A DNA stretch of 64,000 nt from positions 3,237,001 to 3,301,000 of the forward strand of contig NZ_CP039690.1 of NCBI RefSeq assembly GCF_005144885.1. Reading direction: 5' to 3'. This DNA comes from Phreatobacter stygius (lineage in GTDB: Bacteria > Pseudomonadota > Alphaproteobacteria > Rhizobiales > Phreatobacteraceae). Both the position numbers and the translations under genes were made by a program. The notes beneath the pieces were generated by a model that was not told the DNA's origin, ran no database searches, and worked only from the letters and a program-made list of their open reading frames with translations. Positions 46,676 to 55,260 of the stretch are shown piece by piece. The stretch's first letter is position 1; each line of letters opens with the position of its first letter.

Positions 46676-47323
46676 CTAGCGCCGGGCGCGGTAGCCGCCG
46701 AGCACGGTCTCGACGATTTCTTCGGCCAGTTGCTCTCGGTGCCGGCGCGTCTCGCCGGGGCGGGGCGAATACCAGACCGTCACCCAGTTGAGCGCGCCGA
46801 GCAGGGTACGCATGGCGAGCGAGGGGTCCGGCACGGCCAGTGTGCCGTCGGCGATGCCGGCTTCGAACGTGTGGCGGAACAGGTCCTCATAGACGAAGCG
46901 CAGGCCCATCAGCTCCTCGAGCACCGCCTTGTGCTCGGGGCTGGTCTCGCCGAAACGATAGAGATCGACGCCCATGGTCAGCGTCCGCTGAAACGTGCGC
47001 GTCTCCATCATGCAGAGCGTATGGGCCTTGGCCATGCCGTGGAGCCGCTGCTCGCCGCTGCCGCCCTGCGCCACGACTGGTTCGCAGGCCTGCATCAGGA
47101 TATCCATGGCGCGTCGATAGACCTGGAAGAACAGTTCGGGTTTCGAGCGGAAGTGGTGATAGACGCGTCCCTTGGTCGCGCCCAGCGCCTCCGCCACGTC
47201 ATCCATCGAGGTCTGCTCGTAACCGCGGCGCATGAAACATTCCGCCGCCGCCGCGAGCACTTCCTCGCGGCGGTCCAGGGGAACGATGTCGCTGGCTGCG
47301 ATTTCCGGAGCGGTGACGGACAT
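46676..47323 (-). CDS. TetR/AcrR-family transcriptional regulator
   Basis: 215 residues. The helix-turn-helix is in GYEQTSMDDVAEALGATKGRVYHHFRSK, with a larger ligand-binding helical domain after it. It lies 54 bases downstream of the acyl-CoA ligase gene on the same strand. By position it probably controls that operon and the divergent acyl-CoA dehydrogenase operon, with a CoA ester or the free acid as ligand. The palindrome at 49167-49184 is the best candidate operator. Confidence 0.9.
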   Translation of the reverse strand: MSVTAPEIAASDIVPLDRREEVLAAAAECFMRRGYEQTSMDDVAEALGATKGRVYHHFRSKPELFFQVYRRAMDILMQACEPVVAQGGSGEQRLHGMAKAHTLCMMETRTFQRTLTMGVDLYRFGETSPEHKAVLEELMGLRFVYEDLFRHTFEAGIADGTLAVPDPSLAMRTLLGALNWVTVWYSPRPGETRRHREQLAEEIVETVLGGYRARR

Positions 47324-47377
47324 GACTGTCTTGACGATAGCGGTCTCGGGGTTTGGCGAGTTCGGGTGCGGGAGACC

Positions 47378-49018
47378 TCAGCCGGCATCCGGCAGCGGGT
47401 GATCGGCGAACTGCTTGCGCAATGTCAGCTTGGACACCTTGCCAGTGGCGGTCAGCGGCAATTGCTCGACGAATACGACGTCGTCGGGCATTTGCCACTT
47501 GGCGATCGCCTTCTCCAGCGTCGCGATGATCTCTTCCTTCTTCGGCTCGGCGCCGGCCGCCTTGACCACCACCATCAAGGGCCGCTCCTGCCATTTCGGA
47601 TGGGGCACGCCGATGACCGCGCAGGCGGCGATGCCGGGATGCGCCATGGCGGCATTCTCGACATCGATGGAGGAGATCCATTCGCCGCCCGATTTCACCA
47701 GATCCTTGGTGCGATCGACGATGATCAGATAGCCGTCCGGGGTGATCTTGGCGACATCGCCGGTGCCGAACCAGCCGTCCTTGTCGAGGGCCTTGGCGCT
47801 GGCCTCGGCATTCTCGTAATAGCCCGAGATGATCGCCGGTCCGCGCACGAACAATTCGCCCGAGGCTTCGCCGTCATGGGGCAGGCGGTGGCCTGCCTCG
47901 TCGACGATCTTGAGCTCGACGCCGAACATGCGCCGGCCCTGGCGTGCCTTCAGGTCGATACGCTGCTGCAACGGCTTGCCGCGATCCTTCATCGCCAGCA
48001 CGCCGAGCGTGCCGACCGGGCTCATCTCGGTCATGCCCCAGCCGTGAATGACACCGACACCCATGGTCTCGAAGGTTTCGATCATGGCGCGCGGCGCCGC
48101 CGAACCGCCGATGATCACCTCGTTGAGGTGTTCGGGCTTGCGGCCGCGCTTCTGGATCTCGGCGAGCAATCCCATCCAGACCGTTGGCACGCCCCAGGAC
48201 GAGGTGACCTTTTCGGCCTCCAGGAGATCGTAGAGGTTCGGCCCGTCGAGCTTGACGCCCGGCATGACCAGGTTGATGCCGACGATCGGCGCCGTATAGG
48301 GCAAGCCCCAGGCATTGACGTGGAACAGCGGCACCACCGGCAGGATGGTTGAGCCCGAGCCGAGGCTCGACATGCCCGAGGTCAAGGTGAACAGGGCGTG
48401 CAGCATCACCGAGCGCTGGCTGTAGAGCGCGCCCTTCGGCTCGCCGGTCGTGCCGGACGTGTAGCAAAGCGAGCAGCCGGCATTCTCGTCGACCCGCGGC
48501 CAGGCGAAGCTGTCGGGCTGGCCGGCCAGGAGATCCTCATAGACCAGGATGCCGTCGAGCCCTTCGCCTGACGGCTTGTGGGCGGCATCGGTCATCGCGA
48601 CATAGATCATGTCCTTTGGCCAATGGGCGCGCATCTTGGCGACCAGCGGCGCCAGGTTGATGTCGAAGAACAGCACCCGGTCCTTGGCGTGGTTGACGAT
48701 ATAGACGAGCTGTTCGGGAAACAGCCGTGGATTGATCGTGTGGGTGACCGCGCCGATGCCGCCAATGGCGTAATAGAGCTCGAAATGCCGGTAGCCGTTC
48801 CAGGCCAGCGTCGCGACCCGGTCGCCCTCCTTCACGCCCAGCGCCGTCAAGGCATGGGCCAGCTTGGCGACCCGCGGCAAGGTCTCGCCATAGGTCGTCC
48901 GGTGCATTCCGCCTTCGATGGTCGCCGACACGATCGACGCGTCCGGATGCATCTCGGCGCCGTATTCGATCGCCGCCGAAACGTTCAGCGGCGTGTCCAT
49001 CATCAAACCGCGTAGCAT
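47378..49018 (-). CDS. Fatty-acid/carboxylic-acid CoA ligase (AMP-forming)
   Basis: 546 residues. The AMP-binding P-loop CYTSGTTGEPKGALYS, the adenylate motif GWGMTEMSP, FGTGDVAKITPDGYLIIVDRTKDLVKSGGEW, and the C-terminal catalytic Lys in TATGKVSKLTLRKQF are present. It activates a carboxylic acid to the CoA ester at the entry of the pathway encoded divergently. The ATG at 49018 has GGAGG seven bases upstream; MMDTPLNVS further in is an alternative. Confidence 0.93.
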   Translation of the reverse strand: MLRGLMMDTPLNVSAAIEYGAEMHPDASIVSATIEGGMHRTTYGETLPRVAKLAHALTALGVKEGDRVATLAWNGYRHFELYYAIGGIGAVTHTINPRLFPEQLVYIVNHAKDRVLFFDINLAPLVAKMRAHWPKDMIYVAMTDAAHKPSGEGLDGILVYEDLLAGQPDSFAWPRVDENAGCSLCYTSGTTGEPKGALYSQRSVMLHALFTLTSGMSSLGSGSTILPVVPLFHVNAWGLPYTAPIVGINLVMPGVKLDGPNLYDLLEAEKVTSSWGVPTVWMGLLAEIQKRGRKPEHLNEVIIGGSAAPRAMIETFETMGVGVIHGWGMTEMSPVGTLGVLAMKDRGKPLQQRIDLKARQGRRMFGVELKIVDEAGHRLPHDGEASGELFVRGPAIISGYYENAEASAKALDKDGWFGTGDVAKITPDGYLIIVDRTKDLVKSGGEWISSIDVENAAMAHPGIAACAVIGVPHPKWQERPLMVVVKAAGAEPKKEEIIATLEKAIAKWQMPDDVVFVEQLPLTATGKVSKLTLRKQFADHPLPDAG

Positions 49019-49039
49019 GCGCCATCCTCCCTGTGGATC

Positions 49040-49065
49040 GCACCCTTGGTGGGTGCTTGATCAAG
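49040..49065. promoter_or_regulatory. Palindromic elements upstream of the CoA ligase
   Basis: GCACCC and GGGTGC flank TTGGT (49040-49056), and CTTGATCAAG (49056-49065) is a perfect palindrome, about 21-47 bases before the ligase start on the minus strand. They could be promoter-proximal operator elements or a leader hairpin. Confidence 0.35.
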
Positions 49066-49166
49066 TCTTAGTTCGCGCCTGGGGCTTTTTCACCCTCGGT
49101 CCAATGGCCGATGAAAAAGTTTCGCAGGTGCAGCAGGAAACCCCTCGACAAGCCATTTCAGCCCGA

Positions 49167-49200
49167 ACATACTCTGGAGTATGTCCCCGCCTGAGCGGGG
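49167..49200. promoter_or_regulatory. Candidate TetR operator palindrome followed by a GC hairpin
   Basis: ACATACTC and GAGTATGT form a perfect eight-base inverted repeat with spacer TG (49167-49184), the size of a TetR-family site. Directly after it CCCCGC, CTGA, GCGGGG forms a stable hairpin (49185-49200). Both lie in the divergent gap between the ligase-TetR operon and the rightward dehydrogenase operon. Confidence 0.65.
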
Positions 49201-49257
49201 CCGTCAATGAACGAAAGCGGCGCCGGCGGAAAAAAGCCGGGCACAGGGAGAACGCCG

Positions 49258-50448
49258 ATGGATGCGCTGGAAGCCTTCCGGCGGGATACGCGTGCTTGGC
49301 TCGAGGCCAATTGCCCGAAGGAGATGCGTTCGCCCATTCGTGGCGACGGGGAGATTTGCTGGGGCGGCCGCAACTGGACCTTCCAGTCGGATGCCCAGCG
49401 GGTCTGGCTGGAACGCATGGCGGCGCGCGGCTGGACCGTGCCGGCCTGGCCCAAGGCTTATGGCGGCGGCGGCCTGAGCCACGAAGAGGTCAAGGTGCTG
49501 AAGGAGGAGATGGCGGCGATCCGTGCCCGCTCGCCGCTCGAGAGCTTCGGCATCTGGATGCTTGGCCCGGCGCTGCTCGCCTTCGGCAGCGAGGAACAGA
49601 AGAAGCAATATCTGCCGCCGATCGCCCGTGGCGAGATCCGCTGGTGCCAGGGCTATTCCGAGCCCAATGCCGGCTCCGACCTCGCCTCGCTGCAGACCAA
49701 GGCCGAGGATGGCGGCGACCATTTCATCGTCACCGGATCGAAGATCTGGACCAGCTACGCCGACAAGGCCGACATGATCTTCTGCCTGGTGCGCACCGAT
49801 CCGGCCGCGCCCAAGCACCTCGGCATTTCCTTCATCCTGTTCGACATGACCTGGCCTGGGGTCTCGACCAAGCCGATCACCCTGATCTCCGGCAAGTCGC
49901 CGTTCTGCGAGACCTTTTTCGACGGCGTGAAAGTGCCCAAGGCCAATCTGGTCGGCACGCTCAACCGCGGCTGGGACATCGCCAAATACCTGCTCACCCA
50001 TGAGCGCGAGATGATCGGCGGCGGTGCCGGCGGCCTGCTCGGCGGCCGGTCGCCCGGCCAGGTCGCGGCCGACGAGATCGGTCTCGATGCCACGGGCCGG
50101 CTCGACGATGCCTTCCTGCGCACCGACACGGCGCGCGCCGAGGTCGACGCGCTGGCTTTCGCGCTGACCATGGCGCGCTACAAGGACGAGGCCGCCGCCG
50201 GCGGCCGCGGCGTTGGCGACAAGTCCTCGGTGCTCAAATATTACGGCACCGAACTCAACAAGCGCCGCTACGAGCTGATGATGCGGCTGGCCGGCCATGG
50301 CGGCCTGGAATGGGAAGGCGCGCGTTCGAACGACGGCGAACTGCCCCGCGCCTGGCTGCGCACCAAGGCCAATTCCATCGAGGGCGGCACGTCGGAGGTG
50401 ATGCTCGACATCGTCGCCAAGCGCCTGCTCGATCTGCCGTCGGCTTGA
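49258..50448 (+). CDS. Acyl-CoA dehydrogenase, alpha-type subunit
   Basis: 396 residues. QGYSEPNAGSDLASLQ and GSKIWTSYADKADM bind FAD and substrate, and the C-terminal SIEGGTSEVMLDIVAKRLL keeps the Glu expected to be the catalytic base. With the adjacent 378-residue dehydrogenase lacking that Glu it forms the two-subunit arrangement known from bacterial ring or side-chain-degrading enzymes. The ATG at 49258 follows AGGGAG; an ATG at 49207 sits immediately behind a hairpin and lacks a ribosome-binding site. Confidence 0.92.
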   Translation: MDALEAFRRDTRAWLEANCPKEMRSPIRGDGEICWGGRNWTFQSDAQRVWLERMAARGWTVPAWPKAYGGGGLSHEEVKVLKEEMAAIRARSPLESFGIWMLGPALLAFGSEEQKKQYLPPIARGEIRWCQGYSEPNAGSDLASLQTKAEDGGDHFIVTGSKIWTSYADKADMIFCLVRTDPAAPKHLGISFILFDMTWPGVSTKPITLISGKSPFCETFFDGVKVPKANLVGTLNRGWDIAKYLLTHEREMIGGGAGGLLGGRSPGQVAADEIGLDATGRLDDAFLRTDTARAEVDALAFALTMARYKDEAAAGGRGVGDKSSVLKYYGTELNKRRYELMMRLAGHGGLEWEGARSNDGELPRAWLRTKANSIEGGTSEVMLDIVAKRLLDLPSA

Positions 50449-50463
50449 GGGTTTGAGTTCGCC

Positions 50464-51600
50464 ATGCTTGTTCTGAATGAAGACCAGCGCATGCTTCAGG
50501 ACGCGGCCCGCGGCTTCGTCCAGGAGAAGTCCCCGGTCGCGTCGCTGCGCAAGCTGCGCGACCAGCACGTCGCCGACGGTTTCGACCGGGCGCTCTGGCG
50601 CGACATGGCCGATATGGGCTGGGCCGGCGTCCTGGTGCCGGAAGAGGCCGGCGGCCTCGGTTTCGGCTATGTCGGTGCCGGCCTGATCTGCGAGGAGATG
50701 GGCCGGACGCTCGCCGCCTCGCCATTCCTGTCGACCGCCGTCATGGCGGCCACCGCGCTGTCGAGAGCCGGCACGCCGGCGCAGAAGGACCGCTGGCTGC
50801 CGGCGATCGCCGCGGGCGAGGCGATCATCGCCACCGCCGTCGACGAGGGGCGCAAGCACAATCCGGCCAAAACCGCGCTGAAGGCGGAAGCCTCCGGCAA
50901 TGGCTTCAAGCTGTCGGGCGAAAAGATCCAGGTCGCCGACGGTCATGTCGCCGACGCCATCCTGGTGGCGGCGCGCACCGCCGGCACGCCCGGCGAGAAG
51001 GACGGCATCAGCCTGTTCCTGATCGATCCCAAGACCCGCGGGCTTTCGACCGAACGGGTCGCGACGCTCGATTCCCGGGGCGCTGCCCGCCTCACCTTCG
51101 ACGACGTCCAGGTGACCGGCGCCGATCTCGTCGGCGAGCTCGACCAGGGCCTTGGCCTGATCGAGATCGTGCTGGGCGCGGGCCGCGCCGGCCTTGCCGC
51201 CGAGCTGACCGGCAATGCCCAGGAAACCTTCGGCCGGACCGTCGCCTATCTGCGCGAACGCAAGCAGTTCGGCCGCACCATTGGCGCCTTCCAGGCGCTG
51301 CAGCACCGGGCCGCCCACCTGTTCTGCGAGATCGAGATCGCCAGGTCGGCGGTGCTGTCGGCGCTCCAGGCGCTCGACCGCGACCCGGCGGACGCAGCGC
51401 TCTCGGTGTCGCTTGCCAAGGCCAAGGCGGCGGATGTCGCGAGGCTCGCCGCCCAGGAGGCGATCCAGATGCATGGCGGCATCGGCATGACCGATGCCAT
51501 CGATATCGGCCTGTTCGCCAAGCGCATGCAGGTCGCGGCCGAGCTCTATGGCGATGCCGACTTCCACGCCGACCGGGTGGCGCTGGCGCGCGGCTTTTGA
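50464..51600 (+). CDS. Acyl-CoA dehydrogenase, beta-type subunit
   Basis: 378 residues, starting 15 bases after the alpha-type gene. LVPEEAGGLGFGYVGAGLICEEMG and the helical C-terminal domain (ERKQFGRTIGAFQALQHRAA, IQMHGGIGMTDAIDIGLFAKR) are family-typical. The C-terminus reads ELYGDADFHADRVALARGF and has no YEGT-type Glu, so this chain is probably non-catalytic alone and assembles with the upstream subunit. Confidence 0.9.
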   Translation: MLVLNEDQRMLQDAARGFVQEKSPVASLRKLRDQHVADGFDRALWRDMADMGWAGVLVPEEAGGLGFGYVGAGLICEEMGRTLAASPFLSTAVMAATALSRAGTPAQKDRWLPAIAAGEAIIATAVDEGRKHNPAKTALKAEASGNGFKLSGEKIQVADGHVADAILVAARTAGTPGEKDGISLFLIDPKTRGLSTERVATLDSRGAARLTFDDVQVTGADLVGELDQGLGLIEIVLGAGRAGLAAELTGNAQETFGRTVAYLRERKQFGRTIGAFQALQHRAAHLFCEIEIARSAVLSALQALDRDPADAALSVSLAKAKAADVARLAAQEAIQMHGGIGMTDAIDIGLFAKRMQVAAELYGDADFHADRVALARGF

Positions 51601-51679
51601 ACCGGGCGGGTATTTTCCAAGACCGGTTCGAGCGCGCATGATGCGGCCGGGCAAGACGATCAGGATCTGAGGTGTTGCC

Positions 51680-52498
51680 ATGACCTTTCTCGACGACCTC
51701 TTCGGCCTCAAGGGCAAGACCGCGCTGGTCACCGGCGGGGCGACCGGCATCGGCCGCATGGGCGCGGAGGCGCTGGTCATGGCCGGCGCGCGCGTGCTGA
51801 TCGCCTCGCGCAAGGGCGAGGCCTGCGAGGTGGTCGCCAAGGAATTGAACGGGCTCGGTGGCGCCGGCTCGGCCGAGGGCTTTGCCGGCGATGTCGGCAC
51901 CGACCAGGGGGTCCATGATCTGAGCGCCGCGGTCCGCGCCCGCACCGACCGCCTCGACATCCTCTGGAACAATGCCGGCAAGACCTGGGGCGAGCCCCTG
52001 CCGACCTTCCCGTTCAAGGCCTGGGACAGCGTCATGTCGGTCAATGTCGCCGGCCTGTTCAGCCTGACCCGCGACCTGCTGCCGTTGCTCGAAAAGTCGG
52101 CCACCGCGGACAATCCGTCGCGGGTGGTCAATGTCGGCTCGGTCATGGGCACCCAGCCGGTCGGTGCCGGCGCCTATTCCTACGCCGCCTCGAAGGCGGC
52201 CGTGCATCATCTGACCAAGATCCTGGCGATCGAACTGGCGCATAAGCAGATCACCGTGAACGCCATCGCGCCCGGACCTTTCATCAGCCGGATGACCGCA
52301 TTTGCGCTCGGCAGCGACACCGGCCAGGCCCGCGCGGCGAAGGACAGCCCGCTCGGCCGCATCGGCCGGCCGAGCGATATCATGGGCTGCCTGTTGTTCC
52401 TGTGCGGCCGCGGCGGCGCCTATACCACCGGCGCGATCCTGCCGGTCGACGGCGGCATCAGCGTCGATAGCGGCCACAAGCTGTTTGGAGGAGAATGA
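51680..52498 (+). CDS. SDR-family oxidoreductase
   Basis: 272 residues. Rossmann motif TGGATGIGR, WNNAGKTWGEP as the NNAG motif, a Ser in VGSVMGTQPV, and the catalytic YAASK. C-terminal ILPVDGGISV is typical of classical SDRs. It resembles beta-ketoacyl reductases of the RhlG/FabG type. In this operon it probably oxidises or reduces a hydroxyacyl intermediate. Its end overlaps the next gene by ATGA. Confidence 0.9.
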   Translation: MTFLDDLFGLKGKTALVTGGATGIGRMGAEALVMAGARVLIASRKGEACEVVAKELNGLGGAGSAEGFAGDVGTDQGVHDLSAAVRARTDRLDILWNNAGKTWGEPLPTFPFKAWDSVMSVNVAGLFSLTRDLLPLLEKSATADNPSRVVNVGSVMGTQPVGAGAYSYAASKAAVHHLTKILAIELAHKQITVNAIAPGPFISRMTAFALGSDTGQARAAKDSPLGRIGRPSDIMGCLLFLCGRGGAYTTGAILPVDGGISVDSGHKLFGGE

Positions 52499-52965
52499 CT
52501 GCCATGGCGAGCGAACTGACCATCGATGAGCTGAAGGGCAAGATCGGCGAGGAGATCGGCGTCTCCAAATGGTTCGACATTCCCCAGTCGACGATTGACG
52601 CCTTTGCCGACCTGACCCACGATCACCAGTTCATTCATATCGATCCGGTCAAGGCCAAGATGACGCCGTTCGGCGGCACCATTGCCCATGGCTTCCTGAC
52701 CGTGTCGATGCTGTCCGCCTTTGCCATCGACGCCCTGCCGGCCATTACCGGCCGCGCCATGGGCGTCAATTACGGCTTCGACAAGCTGCGCATGATCTCG
52801 CCGGTCAAGGCCGGCGCCAAGGTGCGCGGCCGTTTCGTTCTGAAGGGGCTCGAATCGAAGAACCCCAAGCAGCACCAGTTGACCTATGCCGTGACCGTCG
52901 AGATCGACGGTGGCGACAAGCCGGCGGTCGTCGCCGACTGGGTCACGCTCGCTTATCTGATGTGA
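52495..52965 (+). CDS. MaoC-family (R)-specific enoyl-CoA hydratase
   Basis: 156 residues, single hot-dog fold. The hydratase-2 active-site motif is in FADLTHDHQFIHIDPVKAK...GGTIAHGFLTVSML, with the Asp and His of the catalytic pair. It hydrates trans-2-enoyl-CoA to (R)-3-hydroxyacyl-CoA. The start is ambiguous: ATG 52495 overlaps the previous stop but lies only three bases from GGAGG; ATG 52504 lies twelve bases away. Confidence 0.9.
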   Translation: MTAMASELTIDELKGKIGEEIGVSKWFDIPQSTIDAFADLTHDHQFIHIDPVKAKMTPFGGTIAHGFLTVSMLSAFAIDALPAITGRAMGVNYGFDKLRMISPVKAGAKVRGRFVLKGLESKNPKQHQLTYAVTVEIDGGDKPAVVADWVTLAYLM

Positions 52966-52975
52966 GGACTTGAGC

Positions 52976-53902
52976 ATGACCATTCGTTTCGACGGGCGCG
53001 TCGCCATCGTCACCGGGGCCGGCAACGGCCTCGGCCGTTCTCATGCCCTGGGGCTCGCCGCGCGCGGTGCCAAGGTCGTCATCGTCGATTTCGGCGGGGC
53101 CCGCGACGGTACCGGCGGTTCCTCGGAAGCCGCCGACAAGGTGGTCGCAGAGATCGTCGCGGCCGGCGGCGAGGCCATGGCGCATGGCGCCAATGTCGCC
53201 GATTTCACCCAGGTCCAGGACATGGTCGCCAAGACCATGGCCAGGTGGGGCCGCATCGACATTCTGGTCAACAATGCCGGCATCCTGCGCGACAAGACCT
53301 TCGCCAAGATGGAGCTCGCCGATTTCGAGGCGGTGATGGCGGTTCATGTCATGGGCACCGTCAATTGCACCAAGGCGGTCTGGGAGATCATGCGGACGCA
53401 GAATTACGGCCGCATCGTCTTCACCTCGTCCTCGTCCGGCCTCTACGGCAATTTCGGCCAGTCCAACTACGGTGCCGCCAAGGCTGCCATGGTCGGCCTG
53501 ATGAACGTCCTGCACATGGAAGGTGCCAAGAACGATATCCGCGTCAACACGCTGGCGCCGACCGCGGCGACCCGCATGACCTCGGATCTGATGGCGGCCG
53601 AGGCGCTGGCCCTGCTGACGCCGGAATCGATCACCCCCGGCGTGCTGTTCCTGGTCAGCGACAAGGCGCCGTCGCGCGTCATCCTGTGCGCCGGCGCCGG
53701 CGCCTATGCCCGCACCATCATCTACGAAACCGACGGCATCTATCTCGATGAGGCCGAGCGCACGCCCGAGACGATCGCCGCGCGCTTCGACGACATCTCC
53801 AACCCGAACGGCCAGAAGGCGCTGCAGGGTGCCTTCGAGCAAACCACCAAATTCGCCATGAAAGCCGCCGCGGCCAAGGGTGTCACCCTGCCGCCGCGCT
53901 GA
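52976..53902 (+). CDS. (R)-3-hydroxyacyl-CoA dehydrogenase, MFE-2 / 17beta-HSD4-like SDR
   Basis: 308 residues. [21 protein letters not shown], the [14 protein letters not shown] loop, [22 protein letters not shown] with the catalytic Tyr and Lys, and the acidic-residue-containing C-terminal extension closely follow the dehydrogenase unit of the peroxisomal multifunctional enzyme type 2. With the adjacent MaoC hydratase this recreates that enzyme's two activities as separate proteins. The ATG at 52976 has GTGAGGA upstream. Confidence 0.9.
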   Translation: MTIRFDGRVAIVTGAGNGLGRSHALGLAARGAKVVIVDFGGARDGTGGSSEAADKVVAEIVAAGGEAMAHGANVADFTQVQDMVAKTMARWGRIDILVNNAGILRDKTFAKMELADFEAVMAVHVMGTVNCTKAVWEIMRTQNYGRIVFTSSSSGLYGNFGQSNYGAAKAAMVGLMNVLHMEGAKNDIRVNTLAPTAATRMTSDLMAAEALALLTPESITPGVLFLVSDKAPSRVILCAGAGAYARTIIYETDGIYLDEAERTPETIAARFDDISNPNGQKALQGAFEQTTKFAMKAAAAKGVTLPPR

Positions 53903-53927
53903 AGATGCGACCCTAGAGGAGAGAGCC

Positions 53928-55118
53928 ATGCGTGAAGCCGTCATCGTCTCCACCGCCCGCACGGGCCTTGCCAAGTCCTGGAAGGGCGCGCTCAACAACA
54001 CCCATGGCGCGGCCATGGGCGGACACGCCACCAAACATGCCATCCAGCGCGCCAAGATCGATCCCGGCGAGGTCGAGGACGTCATCGTCGGTTGCGCCAA
54101 TCCGGAAGGCGCGACGGGTTCCAACATCGCCCGCCAGATCGCCCTGTCGGCTGGCTGCCCGGTGACCGTCTCGGGCCTGACCGTCAACCGCTTCTGCTCG
54201 TCCGGTCTGCAGACGATCGCCACCGCCGCCCAGCGGGTGATCGCGGGCGAGGGCGAGATCTTCGCCGCCGGCGGCGTCGAATCCATTTCGCTGGTGCAGA
54301 ACCAGGCCAACAAGTCGAACCTGATCGACCCCTGGCTGAAGCAGCACAAGCCGGAAATCTACTGGCCGATGCTGCAGACCGCCGAGACCGTGGCCAAGCG
54401 CTACAACATCTCGCGCCATCTGCAGGACGAATATGGCGTCGAGAGCCAGCGGCGTGCCGCCGCCGCCCGCCAGGGCCGCAAGTTCGACGACGAGATCGTG
54501 CCGTTCACCACCACCATGACCATGGCGGAGATGAACGACAAAAAAGAGGTCGTGCGCACCTGGCAGGAAGAGGTGACGCTGACCGAGGATGAAGGCATCC
54601 GGGCCGACACCACCTATGAAGGCGTGTCGAAGATCCGCCCGGCGATCGAAGGCGGCGTCATCTCGGCCGGCAATGCCAGCCAGTTCTCCGATGGCGCCTC
54701 GATGGCCATCGTCATGGACGGCAAGATGGCCGAGCAGCGCAACATCAACCCGCTCGGCATCTTCAAGGGTTTCGCGGTGGCCGGCTGCGAGCCGGACGAG
54801 ATGGGCATCGGCCCGGTCTTCGCCGTGCCGAAGCTTTTGAAGCGCCATGGCCTGAAGGTCGAGGACATCGATCTGTGGGAGCTCAACGAGGCGTTCGCCG
54901 TGCAGGTGCTCTATTGCCGCGACCAGCTCGGCATTCCCTATGACCGGCTGAATGTCGACGGTGGCGCCATCGCGGTCGGCCATCCCTACGGTGTTTCCGG
55001 CGCCCGCCTGGTCGGCCACGCGCTGATCGAAGGAAAACGCCGCAATGCCAAGCATGTGGTGGTCACCATGTGCATTGGCGGCGGCATGGGAGCGGCAGGG
55101 TTGTTCGAGGTCGTCTGA
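53928..55118 (+). CDS. Thiolase (acetyl-CoA C-acyltransferase)
   Basis: 396 residues. Nucleophile Cys90 in [14 protein letters not shown], the HPYGVSGAR His motif after GGAIAVGH, and the second Cys in [14 protein letters not shown] are complete. It cleaves the 3-ketoacyl-CoA produced by the upstream SDR, releasing acetyl-CoA or propionyl-CoA. A GGAGAG motif precedes the ATG at 53928. It closes the first catabolic sub-operon, followed by a strong hairpin. Confidence 0.95.
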   Translation: MREAVIVSTARTGLAKSWKGALNNTHGAAMGGHATKHAIQRAKIDPGEVEDVIVGCANPEGATGSNIARQIALSAGCPVTVSGLTVNRFCSSGLQTIATAAQRVIAGEGEIFAAGGVESISLVQNQANKSNLIDPWLKQHKPEIYWPMLQTAETVAKRYNISRHLQDEYGVESQRRAAAARQGRKFDDEIVPFTTTMTMAEMNDKKEVVRTWQEEVTLTEDEGIRADTTYEGVSKIRPAIEGGVISAGNASQFSDGASMAIVMDGKMAEQRNINPLGIFKGFAVAGCEPDEMGIGPVFAVPKLLKRHGLKVEDIDLWELNEAFAVQVLYCRDQLGIPYDRLNVDGGAIAVGHPYGVSGARLVGHALIEGKRRNAKHVVVTMCIGGGMGAAGLFEVV

Positions 55119-55134
55119 CCTGATTGACTGTCGG

Positions 55135-55160
55135 GAAAGGCGGCTTGCAAGCCGCCTTTC
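55135..55160 (+). terminator. Hairpin after the thiolase gene
   Basis: GAAAGGCGGCTT (55135-55146) and AAGCCGCCTTTC (55149-55160) are perfect twelve-base arms with two central bases. It sits 17 bases after the thiolase stop. No T run follows beyond the arm, so termination may be partial, letting some transcripts continue into the transporter genes. Confidence 0.75.
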
Positions 55161-55260
55161 CAACCGAATGAGAGCCGCGCCAAGCGGCCGGTTGAACAGA
55201 GGAAACGGCGCGGCGATACGCCGCCGATAGCGGTTGAATGCCGCGCTAGAGGAGGAAACC

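Noticed and set aside
49204-52152. 982-codon open frame on the minus strand
   Set aside because: It is antisense to two acyl-CoA dehydrogenases and an SDR with intact motifs; low-complexity composition marks it as a shadow frame.
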